A stretch of DNA of 64,000 nucleotides from Rhizobium sp. C1 (GTDB lineage: Bacteria > Pseudomonadota > Alphaproteobacteria > Rhizobiales > Rhizobiaceae): contig NZ_JAJNCY010000002.1 of assembly GCF_021026335.1 (NCBI RefSeq), positions 248,001 through 312,000 on the forward strand, written 5' to 3'. The position numbers and the translations under genes are program-made. Under the pieces are notes generated by a model that saw only the letters and a program-made list of their open reading frames with translations, had not been told where the DNA came from and made no database searches. This document shows positions 17,224 to 24,454 of this stretch, piece after piece. Within the stretch, counting starts at the first letter, position 1; every line of letters begins with the position of its first letter.

Positions 17224-17580
17224 CTATTTACCCCGGAAATAATCCGCGCGGATCATCTTGTGGATCAGATGCTCATCGATGGGGGCGATGAATTTAACCC
17301 CTACCTTTCGGTCGTTGCGGTAGATTTCCGCACAGCCGATGCGGTTCGGAAAGCCTTCGATCATCAGATAGTAATGCTTGGGCAGGCCGATGCAGTGTAA
17401 AAGTTCCAGCCCCGCGCCGGCGATCGAAATATCAACCACTTTCGCCTGCCGCTCGGAAAGGCCGGTCAGGCCGCGCCCGATCGTGATGATCCGGGCATTT
17501 TGCCGGACCTTGTGCGTCTCGAACGCCCGTTCGTACAGATCGGACCGCACCTCGGACATGTAGTTCACTTTATCCATCAT
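17224..17580 (-). CDS. PilZ domain protein
   Basis: A 118-aa single-domain PilZ protein. Both c-di-GMP-binding elements are present: RQNAR (RxxxR, about residues 27-31) and DISIAGAG (D/NxSxxG, about 51-58), so it can be expected to bind the second messenger. No output domain is fused, so it would act by protein contact. Another PilZ-type protein lies directly upstream on the same strand. Role unknown; motility, envelope or exopolysaccharide control are the usual ones. Confidence 0.88.
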   Translation of the reverse strand: MMDKVNYMSEVRSDLYERAFETHKVRQNARIITIGRGLTGLSERQAKVVDISIAGAGLELLHCIGLPKHYYLMIEGFPNRIGCAEIYRNDRKVGVKFIAPIDEHLIHKMIRADYFRGK

Positions 17581-17716
17581 GGTGGGTCCATCCTCTTGTT
17601 GAACCCACTGTGGGCCATATGCCTTCCGATGCAGTGAAGGAAACCGTTAAGATTTGAGCGACTCCCTGAAGAATTTTGAAGGCTGACGTTTTTTCACGTG
17701 ACCGCCCGCCGGATGT

Positions 17717-18085
17717 TCAGTTGCTCGCCTCATACATGGCGCTGCGGCGCAGGATCATCTCCAGAAAATCGTCGGCCAGCAGCATGTTGAACTTGAGTGA
17801 AACCGATTCCAGGGTCCGCTTGACCAGCGTGCAGCCGATCTCGTCCCGCAGGCCGTTGATGATGATGAAGAAATGGCTCGGCACCATCAGGTCAGGCTCG
17901 ACCTTCAGCTTCGCGCCGCTGACCGAAACATCCGCCATCATGCACAGCGCTTCGCTGGACTTGAAGTGATGGCCGATCATAATAAGCCGCGTCGGCAGGT
18001 TGACCGGAAATCGTTCGAAATCGAACTCGGCTCCCGGCCGGTGCGGTTCAGTCCCGAAAAAATGCAGGCCCATTTTGGCCTCCAT
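17717..18085 (-). CDS. PilZ-like protein with incomplete RxxxR motif
   Basis: A 122-aa protein with the overall pattern of the neighbouring PilZ protein: MADVSVSGAKL gives the DxSxxG element (about residues 51-56), and FFIIINGLRDEIGC parallels YYLMIEGFPNRIGC in the neighbour, so they are paralogues. The N-terminal arginine motif reads NLPTR, so the first Arg of RxxxR is missing. It may therefore bind c-di-GMP weakly or not at all. ATG at 18085 or 18073 are both possible starts. Confidence 0.82.
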   Translation of the reverse strand: MEAKMGLHFFGTEPHRPGAEFDFERFPVNLPTRLIMIGHHFKSSEALCMMADVSVSGAKLKVEPDLMVPSHFFIIINGLRDEIGCTLVKRTLESVSLKFNMLLADDFLEMILRRSAMYEASN

Positions 18086-18184
18086 GTCGACTGTTAAACC
18101 TGATTTTTATATTAGCAAGCGCGCATAGCCAGAAGCTTAATTTATTCTGTCAAGTTTTAGGCGTTTCCAGCTTTGGGAGCGCCT

Positions 18185-19192
18185 TCAGGCCGTGGTCCTG
18201 CCGAACTGACGCCTGTAGGCGGTCGGGCTGATGCCGAGCCGTGTGCGGAAATGATGCCGCAGATTGGCGGCGCTGCCATAGCCCGCAAGGCGCGCGATCT
18301 CTTCCAGATCCGCTGCCGTGCGCATCTCCAGCAGGCGCTGCGCTTCCCGCAGCCGGGCCATGGCGATCCATTCTCCCGGTGGCAATCCGCTCGCCGTCTC
18401 AAAACGGCGCTGAAAGCTGCGCAGACTCATCCCCGCCCGCCGCGCCAGCATCGCCAGCGGCAAATCGGCGGCGATGTTCTCCCGCATCCAGTCGAAGAGA
18501 GGGCTGAACCGTTCCTTCTCGTGATCGCGCGCGACCGGGCCCGGAATGAACTGCGCCTGCCCGCCCTCGCGGTGTGGAGGGACAACGAGGCGCCGCGCCA
18601 CGCTGTTGGCGGCGTCCGTGCCGAAATCCCGACGTACAACGTGAAGGCAGAGATCGATCCCCGCCGCACTGCCGGCCGCCGTCAGCACAGCGCCATTGTC
18701 CACATAAAGAACCGAAGGATCGAGCGCGATATCGGGAAACCGCGCCGCGATCGCACCCGCATAGCGCCAATGCGTCGTCGCCTTCAGTCCTGACAGAAGC
18801 CCAGCCTGCGCCAGCACCGTAATGCCGGAGCAGAGCGACATGATGCGCGCGCCACGCCGGTTTGCGCCCTGCAAGGCGGCCATAAGCGGCTCCGGCACCG
18901 CCGCATCGATGGCGCGCCAGCCGGGAACGACAATCAGATCGGCGCGCTCCAGATCCTCAAGCCCGCCATCCGCCGTGACCGTCAGTCCGCCCGCGGCGCG
19001 CAACGGGCCATTCTCGACCGCGACGACCTGATAGCGATACCAGTCCGACGCCATTTCCGGACGCGGCAGGCCGAAGACCTCATAGGCTACGCCAAACTCG
19101 AATGTGCAGAGCCCGTCATAGGCGAGCACGGCGACAAGCGGTCCGTGGGATGTGGTGGAACGATCTGGCATGATTTTAACGCTAGTTGTCAT
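18185..19192 (-). CDS. GlxA family transcriptional regulator (DJ-1/PfpI + AraC)
   Basis: About 335 aa. An N-terminal DJ-1/PfpI-like sensor domain (roughly residues 20-185, with VAVLAYDGLCTFEFGVAYE and the MSLCSGITVLAQAGLL elbow) is followed by a C-terminal AraC helix-turn-helix pair (roughly 235-330, with LARRAGMSLRSFQRRF and IARLAGYGSAANLRHHFR). Such regulators activate catabolic genes in response to small metabolites. The frame is open further upstream into the divergent rhodanese gene; I chose an ATG that leaves a 75-base promoter gap, and an ATG at 19171 is an alternative. Divergent partner: the rhodanese gene. Confidence 0.88.
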   Translation of the reverse strand: MTTSVKIMPDRSTTSHGPLVAVLAYDGLCTFEFGVAYEVFGLPRPEMASDWYRYQVVAVENGPLRAAGGLTVTADGGLEDLERADLIVVPGWRAIDAAVPEPLMAALQGANRRGARIMSLCSGITVLAQAGLLSGLKATTHWRYAGAIAARFPDIALDPSVLYVDNGAVLTAAGSAAGIDLCLHVVRRDFGTDAANSVARRLVVPPHREGGQAQFIPGPVARDHEKERFSPLFDWMRENIAADLPLAMLARRAGMSLRSFQRRFETASGLPPGEWIAMARLREAQRLLEMRTAADLEEIARLAGYGSAANLRHHFRTRLGISPTAYRRQFGRTTA

Positions 19193-19266
19193 TCGCGCCA
19201 ATTTCAAGCCGCGCCCCTTTTCCATAAAAAATTCGGGAACTGCTCGCACCAGAAAGGAGCCAAGCC

Positions 19267-19668
19267 ATGCCAAGTCCCGTCTCCGAAGTCCCCGCCGCCG
19301 TCAGCGCTGAAGCCGAGCGGCATTTCGCTGCGAAGTTTTCCTTCGAGGCCGATTGCTGGGATGTCCATGCCGCACTCGAATCTCGCTCTGCGGACTTCGT
19401 TCTTCTCGACGTTCGCTCGCCTGACCTTTTCCGAAGATCGCATGTGCCCGAGGCGCTGAACTTGCCGCATGGGAAGATGACGGCGAACCGCATGGCCGAC
19501 TGGCCGGCCGAAACGCTCTTCGTCGTCTATTGCGCAGGTCCCCACTGCAATGGAGCCGATCGCGCCGCGCTGCGCCTTGCCCGCCTCGGTCGTCCGGTGA
19601 AGATCATGATCGGCGGGATGACCGGCTGGGCCGATGAGGGGTTTGGATTCGCCGGTGAAGCGGATTGA
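19267..19668 (+). CDS. Rhodanese-like domain protein
   Basis: A 133-aa single rhodanese domain. The CH2A-like region VLLDVRSPDLF and the active-site loop VYCAGPHCNGADRAA (catalytic Cys at about residue 82, six-residue loop) are intact, so sulfurtransferase activity is likely, although the acceptor is unknown. AAAGGAGCCAAGCC precedes the ATG. It is divergent from the GlxA-type regulator and is followed 64 bases later by a flavoprotein reductase, which may share its transcript. Confidence 0.9.
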   Translation: MPSPVSEVPAAVSAEAERHFAAKFSFEADCWDVHAALESRSADFVLLDVRSPDLFRRSHVPEALNLPHGKMTANRMADWPAETLFVVYCAGPHCNGADRAALRLARLGRPVKIMIGGMTGWADEGFGFAGEAD

Positions 19669-19732
19669 AATCGCTTTTCAATCCGGCACGTCGCCGCTAG
19701 GTTCGCCCTCGTTGTACGAGATGAGGTGGGAC

Positions 19733-20950
19733 GTGTCTGATCGTTTGGTTATCATAGGGGGAGGGCAGGCGGCATTCGCCTGCGTTGCAAAGCTGAGGGC
19801 GCTGAATGACATGCGCCCCGTCACGATCCTGTCCCGCGAGGCAAGCTATCCCTATCAGCGTCCGCCGCTTTCGAAAAAATATCTGCTGGGCGAAATGTCG
19901 CTCGACCGGCTGATGTTCCGACCGGTGGAATGGTACGCTGAAAACGCTGTGGAGGTCATGACCGGAGTCAGTGCGGTTTCGGTCGATCGGATGTCGAAGA
20001 CGATTCAGCTCTCCACCGGCGAAAGCCTTTCCTATGACAAGCTGGTCTTTGCCACGGGCTCTGCACCGCGCAACCTGCCCGAAGCGCTCACCCACGGCCT
20101 GTCGGGCATCTTCACGATTCGGAGCTTTGCAGACGCCGATCGCCTGCGCCCACACATGCAGGCCGGCAAGAGGCTGCTCGTCATCGGCGGCGGCTATATC
20201 GGGCTGGAGGCTGCCTCCGTCGCGCGCCATCTCGGCCTCGAGGTGGCGGTCATCGAAGCCGCCGACCGCATCCTGGCCCGCGTCGCGGCTCCGACGACAG
20301 CGGCGCTGTTTCGCGACATTCACCGCGCCCACGGCGTCGAACTGCTGGAGGGAGTCGGACTTGCGGCGCTGACGGGTGAGGCGGGCCGCGTTACCGGTGC
20401 TGAACTTTCCGACGGGCGTCATCTGGATGTCGATCTGGTCATTGCCGGCATCGGCGCCTATGCCGAGGACGCACTGGCGCGCGCCGCCGGGATCGCCTGC
20501 GGCAACGGCATCACCGTCGACGCCTATGGCGGCACCTCCGATCCGGACGTCTATGCGATGGGCGATTGCGCCGAACAGGCCTGGAAGGGCCTGCATCTGC
20601 GCATCGAATCGGTCCAGAATGCCGTCGATCAGGGCGAGAACGTTGCACTCAATCTCACAGGCGCGCGGGAAGCCTATCGGCCGAAGCCCTGGTTCTGGTC
20701 GGATCAATATGACGTCAAGCTACAGATAGCGGGCTTCAACCCCGGGTACGACGAAACGATCACGCGCGCCGGCACGCGCGAAGGCGCGTCCTCCGTCTGG
20801 TACTTTGCCGGCGCTGAACTGATCGCCGTGGACGCGATCAACGACGCCAAGGCCTATGTCACAGGCAAGAAGCTGCTCGACGGCGGGCGCACCACGGGAC
20901 TGCGCGACGCCATCGCCGATCCGGCGACAGACCTGAAGTCGCTGATATGA
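19733..20950 (+). CDS. FAD-dependent ferredoxin/rubredoxin reductase-like oxidoreductase
   Basis: A 405-aa flavoprotein of the oxygenase-coupled NADH-ferredoxin reductase type (ThcD, RhdA, putidaredoxin reductase). The FAD motif VIIGGGQAAF lies at the N-terminus, YQRPPLSK at about residue 42, the NAD-binding VIGGGYIGLEAA at about 150, and the second FAD motif VYAMGDCA near 270, followed by the C-terminal reductase domain with FWSDQYDVKLQIAG. The start is a GTG with GAGG eight bases before it, giving the family-typical SDRLVIIGGG; an ATG four codons upstream is possible. The electron acceptor is not encoded nearby. Confidence 0.9.
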   Translation: MSDRLVIIGGGQAAFACVAKLRALNDMRPVTILSREASYPYQRPPLSKKYLLGEMSLDRLMFRPVEWYAENAVEVMTGVSAVSVDRMSKTIQLSTGESLSYDKLVFATGSAPRNLPEALTHGLSGIFTIRSFADADRLRPHMQAGKRLLVIGGGYIGLEAASVARHLGLEVAVIEAADRILARVAAPTTAALFRDIHRAHGVELLEGVGLAALTGEAGRVTGAELSDGRHLDVDLVIAGIGAYAEDALARAAGIACGNGITVDAYGGTSDPDVYAMGDCAEQAWKGLHLRIESVQNAVDQGENVALNLTGAREAYRPKPWFWSDQYDVKLQIAGFNPGYDETITRAGTREGASSVWYFAGAELIAVDAINDAKAYVTGKKLLDGGRTTGLRDAIADPATDLKSLI

Positions 20951-21008
20951 CGCCCGCGTTCTACGGCTGTCTGCAGTGAAAAGTCCAACGATAAAAGGGA
21001 GTTGTTCG

Positions 21009-21099
21009 TGGCGGAGAGGAAGGGATTCGAACCCTCGATACCCTTTTGAGGTATACTCCCTTAGCAGGGGAGCGCCTTCGACCACTCGGCCACCTCTCC
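21009..21099 (-). tRNA. tRNA-Ser (anticodon GCT)
   Basis: The minus strand folds as a class II tRNA with a long variable arm. The acceptor GGAGAGG pairs with CCTCTCC, the D-loop has AGTGGTCGAAGG, the anticodon loop reads CTGCTAA (anticodon GCT, reading AGC/AGU serine codons), and the T-loop has GGTTCGAATCC. The discriminator is G and the CCA end is encoded (complement of 21009-21011). It stands alone between the flavoprotein and porin genes. Confidence 0.97.
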
Positions 21100-21112
21100 A
21101 ACCACGTTGCGG

Positions 21113-21141
21113 CTGATAAAGAAAAGCCCGCATTGAATCAA
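21113..21141 (-). promoter_or_regulatory. Probable tRNA-Ser promoter
   Basis: On the minus strand TTGATT (complement of 21136-21141) and TATCAG (complement of 21113-21118) are 17 bases apart, and the -10 ends 13 bases before the mature tRNA 5' end. Confidence 0.45.
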
Positions 21142-21683
21142 CAGCAAACTTCATCAAAAAGATGCCGTCTCGCCGCTGTGCACAGAAGCCGCCCTGTGAA
21201 ATTGATTCCACATGGAAGGGAATCGCCGCGGAACGAGTCGGTGCCCGCAGGCATCATTCCGCACCTTTTGATTGCGCATAACTCGCATGCAGCAACCAAA
21301 TAAAGAATTCTGCTGATGCTGCGGCAGGCCGCAAGCCTGTGTCAAAACGGGATCTGCCGGGTTTTCGACCGCGGCACAAAGATTGATAAAGTCTTAATTT
21401 TCCGGCAACAAGCCATTGTTCAGAAAGAGCTTTTGTTAATCCCATGGTAACGAATTCCCGTAGCGTCTGCCCAATTCGTGTCATTTCCGCAACATCGGAT
21501 CATGAAGCAGCGGGATTCGATGGGCCGAAAAGCAGTTGGTGATTGCGCCGACTAAACCGTTTTGTATTTTCAACACCGGAAGCGAGGCGGAAGACGCCGC
21601 TCTTCTTAAGCTTTGGGATCGGGCAGGGAAGCTGCCTTGCAGTTAACCCGATCCGAATTTGAACATTTGACTGGAGGTCAAAA
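21142..21683. other. Long leader/promoter region of first porin gene
   Basis: About 540 bases without a gene. The AT-rich block around 21380-21470 is the likely promoter area, which would leave a leader of some 200 bases before GGAGGTCAAAA and the ATG of the first porin gene. A long untranslated leader would suit post-transcriptional control by an sRNA, as is common for porin mRNAs, but no specific structure is proven here. Confidence 0.45.
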
Positions 21684-22712
21684 ATGAACATCAAGAGCCT
21701 TATCCTCGGCTCCGCAGCTGCCTTCGCAGTTGTATCCGGCGCACAGGCCGCTGACGCCATCGTCGCCGCTGCTCCGGAACCCATGGAATACGTCAAGGTT
21801 TGCGACGCATTCGGCACGGGCTACTTCTACATCCCCGGCACCGAAACCTGCCTGAAGATCTCGGGCCTGGTTCGCGCACAGCTGAACTACTCCAACGCCC
21901 CGCTGATCGGCTTCGCAAGCCCGGTCAACCCCGGCTACAAGTGGTCGTCCTACACGGGCTCGCAGTTCCGCCTGAACGTTGAAGCCAAGAACGACTCGGA
22001 AGTCGGCACGGTTTACTCGTTCATCCAGGTTCGTGGCTATAACGGCCAGGAAGCCGGCACGGGCGTTAACACCGGCACGACCTACAACGGCGGCTACCGC
22101 GCTTACTTCTACGCTGGTATCGACGCTGGCGCATACGGCTTCGAAGCTGGTACGTACGACAGCTACTGGACCCGTTTCTTCGGTTACGGCGGTTACACGG
22201 ATGACGGCGGTTCCTACCAGTACGCCGATAACTCCTACGCTTCGTTCTTCGGCAAGGTCGGTAACATCGCTTACACGATCGGCGTTGACGACCTGACCCG
22301 TTACGCTGGCGACACCGCTGGTATCAACGCTGCTGTTAAGGGCACGTTCGACAACGTTTCCGCAGCTCTCGGCGCAGACTACGACATCGCTTCGAAGGCC
22401 TTCGGTATGAAGGGCTACGTAGAAGGCAAGTTCGACCCGATCTCGCTCAAGGTTATGGGCATCTACTCGGCTAAGGACAACAACTTCTACGCTCCGGCTC
22501 GCGGCTTCACGCTCATCGTCGGCGGTAAGGTTCAGGCAACGAAGCAGCTCTTCGCTGCTGTTGACTACTCCTACTCCTTCACGCCGAAGACCTGGAACGT
22601 TGTTGGCGACCTCGGCTGGAACGTTGCCAACGGCTTCGCAGTCCTCGTTGAAGGCAAGTACACGAGCACGAAGGTTACCTCGGGCTTCCTGCGCTTCCAG
22701 CGCAACTTCTAA
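21684..22712 (+). CDS. Outer-membrane porin (RopA/Omp2b type), copy 1
   Basis: A 342-aa alphaproteobacterial porin that forms a trimeric 16-strand barrel. Residues 1-22 form a signal peptide ending AQAAD. The mature N-terminus EPMEYVKVCDAFGTGYFYIPG and the C-terminal aromatic residue (RFQRNF) are family signatures, and the two Cys in VCDAF and TETCLKI are the usual pair. Codon use is strongly biased to abundant-tRNA codons, as expected for a very highly expressed gene. A strong terminator follows. A second copy lies 180 bases downstream. It is the Rhizobium RopA/Brucella Omp2b group; the symbol is not assigned because several paralogues exist. Confidence 0.94.
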   Translation: MNIKSLILGSAAAFAVVSGAQAADAIVAAAPEPMEYVKVCDAFGTGYFYIPGTETCLKISGLVRAQLNYSNAPLIGFASPVNPGYKWSSYTGSQFRLNVEAKNDSEVGTVYSFIQVRGYNGQEAGTGVNTGTTYNGGYRAYFYAGIDAGAYGFEAGTYDSYWTRFFGYGGYTDDGGSYQYADNSYASFFGKVGNIAYTIGVDDLTRYAGDTAGINAAVKGTFDNVSAALGADYDIASKAFGMKGYVEGKFDPISLKVMGIYSAKDNNFYAPARGFTLIVGGKVQATKQLFAAVDYSYSFTPKTWNVVGDLGWNVANGFAVLVEGKYTSTKVTSGFLRFQRNF

Positions 22713-22728
22713 TCCGCAAGGGTTTTTG

Positions 22729-22755
22729 GGAGGTCCGGTTTTCCGGACCTCCTTT
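22729..22755 (+). terminator. Rho-independent terminator after porin 1
   Basis: A perfect 10-bp stem GGAGGTCCGG / CCGGACCTCC (22729-22738 with 22743-22752) with a TTTT loop and trailing T. Confidence 0.9.
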
Positions 22756-22892
22756 CTCTATCCGGTGGCATGACTGTCCGGCAAAACAAAGAAGTTCGCG
22801 AATAAACGCGGCGTATATATGAAGCTGACCATGAGGCGGGCTGTGAGTTCGTTGTCCTGGTTTCACACTCAACTCTTTGAATGGGGTCTATC

Positions 22893-23927
22893 ATGAACAT
22901 CAAGAGCCTTCTTCTCGGCTCCGCAGCGGCTTTCGCAGCCGTTTCCGGTGCGCAGGCTGCTGACGCGATCGTCGCAGCTGCTCCGGAACCCATGGAATAC
23001 GTCAAGGTTTGCGACGCATTCGGCACGGGCTACTTCTACATCCCCGGCACCGAAACCTGCCTCAAGATCGGCGGTCTCGTTCGTGCACAGCTCGACTATG
23101 GCACGAAGCCGAACCTTGTGAACACAGTTGGCGCCACCAACCGCGGTTACAACTGGTCGTCCTACGCAAACAGCCAGTTCCGCGTGAACATTGATGCCAA
23201 GAACGACTCGGAAGTCGGCACGATCTATTCGTCGATCCAGCTCCGTGGCTACAACGGCCAGACCGCCGGAACCGGCATCAACACCGGCACGACCTACAAC
23301 GGCGGTTATGTTGCTTATTTCTACGCTGGTGTTGACGCTGGCGCATACGGCTTCGAAGCCGGCTCCTACGACGGCAGCTACTGGACCCGTTTCTTCGGCT
23401 TCGGCGGCTTCACGGATGACGGCGGCTCCTACGTCTACAACGACAACGCCTACGCAGCATTCTTTGGCAAGGTCGGCTCCGTATCGTACACGGCTGGCGT
23501 TGACGACTTCACGCGCAATGCAGGCAAGACCGCTGGTCTGAACGCTGCTGTCAAGGGCGCATTCGGCCCGGCTGAAGCCGCTCTCGGCGTCGATTACGAC
23601 ATCGCTGCCAAGGCCTTTGGTATGAAGGGTTACGTCTCCGGCAAGTTCGACATCGTCAGCCTCAAGCTGATGGGTCTGTACTCGGCCAAGGACAACAACA
23701 TGTATGCTCCGGCACGTGGCTTCACGATGGTTCTGGGTGGCAAGGTTGACGTCACGAAGCAGCTCTTCGCTGCTGTTGACTACTCCTACTCCTTCACGCC
23801 GAAGACCTGGAACGTTGTTGGCGACCTCGGCTGGAATGTTGCCAATGGCTTCGCAGTCCTCGTCGAAGGCAAGTACCAGAGCTCCAAGCAGACCTCGGGC
23901 TTCCTCCGCTTCGAGCGCACGTTCTAA
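22893..23927 (+). CDS. Outer-membrane porin (RopA/Omp2b type), copy 2
   Basis: A 344-aa paralogue of the preceding porin with the same signal peptide, mature N-terminus and C-terminal aromatic end (RFERTF). Two stretches are identical at DNA level to copy 1: 86 bases (22977-23062 against 21768-21853) and 83 bases (23754-23836 against 22539-22621), while the middle, encoding surface loops, differs. This suggests duplication with later exchange at the ends. The start at 22893 (MNIKSLL) is preferred over an ATG 12 bases earlier because GGGG lies eight bases before it. Its own terminator follows. Confidence 0.94.
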   Translation: MNIKSLLLGSAAAFAAVSGAQAADAIVAAAPEPMEYVKVCDAFGTGYFYIPGTETCLKIGGLVRAQLDYGTKPNLVNTVGATNRGYNWSSYANSQFRVNIDAKNDSEVGTIYSSIQLRGYNGQTAGTGINTGTTYNGGYVAYFYAGVDAGAYGFEAGSYDGSYWTRFFGFGGFTDDGGSYVYNDNAYAAFFGKVGSVSYTAGVDDFTRNAGKTAGLNAAVKGAFGPAEAALGVDYDIAAKAFGMKGYVSGKFDIVSLKLMGLYSAKDNNMYAPARGFTMVLGGKVDVTKQLFAAVDYSYSFTPKTWNVVGDLGWNVANGFAVLVEGKYQSSKQTSGFLRFERTF

Positions 23928-23938
23928 TATCGGAACAT

Positions 23939-23968
23939 TGGAGCGGGTCGTTCGGCCCGCTCCATTTT
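23939..23968 (+). terminator. Rho-independent terminator after porin 2
   Basis: TGGAGCGGG / CCCGCTCCA (23939-23947 with 23956-23964), perfect 9-bp stem, followed by TTTT. Confidence 0.9.
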
Positions 23969-23975
23969 CTTGCTG

Positions 23976-24003
23976 CGGGCCGGACGCATTGCGTTCCGGC
24001 CCG
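23976..24003 (+). terminator. Second stem-loop after porin 2
   Basis: CGGGCCGGACGC pairs with GCGTTCCGGCCCG (one bulged T) around ATT, followed by TTT. It is a back-up terminator or mRNA 3' stabiliser. Confidence 0.6.
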
Positions 24004-24110
24004 TTTGCATTTGTAAGTGGCGTTGCGTGTGATTCTTGTCGGCGTGATTTTCTGACCGGCGGATCCTGTTTGAGACGATGCGCAAGCCGCCGGGGTGGGG
24101 CCTTTAGGGT

Positions 24111-24150
24111 AATTCCAGCGAAAGTGGACACCGGTTTCGTGTCCGTAATT
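24111..24150. repeat. Rhizobial palindromic intergenic repeat, copy 1
   Basis: AATTCCAGCGAAAGTGGACA is followed by CCGGTTTCGTGTCCGTAATT; the ends are inverted (AATTCC... / ...GTAATT, imperfect). It belongs to the same family as the copies at 30718, 30775 and 57500, and to the interspersed palindromes known from Rhizobiales genomes. Confidence 0.75.
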
Positions 24151-24159
24151 ACGTAAAAA

Positions 24160-24204
24160 CAAAAAGATAGAGAGTTTTCGCGTTTCAGTGAAACACGAAA
24201 CTCT
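24160..24204 (-). terminator. Terminator downstream of manC, minus strand
   Basis: AGAGTTT-CG-GTTTCA arms pair with TGAAAC-CG-AAACTCT (24171-24204, small bulges). On the minus strand the stem is followed by TATCTTTTTG and more T, a good intrinsic terminator about 250 bases after the mannose-1-phosphate guanylyltransferase stop. Confidence 0.65.
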
Positions 24205-24454
24205 AAACGGGAGGTCGTCTTCCTGTTTCCACGCTTTCTGCCGCCCTGAAACCGAAAGAGACCGACAGAGGAGCGCGTAGCGCGTCCGTTGGGGACACTC
24301 AGGCCAGTTGAAGCGCCTTAGCTGCACTAAGCCCGAAAATGTTCTCGCTTGGGTCGTGCCGACGCGGGGGGGGGGGCGGGGCCTCGCGCTCGTCGGCGGC
24401 CATCAAGTTCATATTGACGTGACGGCTTCGATGCCGGCCTTCGGCCCGCGCTTT
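24205..24454. other. Trailer region of manC with an 11-G run
   Basis: About 250 bases after the guanylyltransferase gene on its transcribed strand. No gene is seen. It contains an uninterrupted run of 11 G at 24366-24376 followed by CGGGG, the longest homopolymer in the window. The run could be phase-variable or a sequencing ambiguity, but it is outside any coding frame. Confidence 0.55.

Noticed and set aside
22869-24131. 420-aa minus-strand frame through porin 2
   Set aside because: Antisense shadow created by the strong codon bias of the porin gene; no family look.
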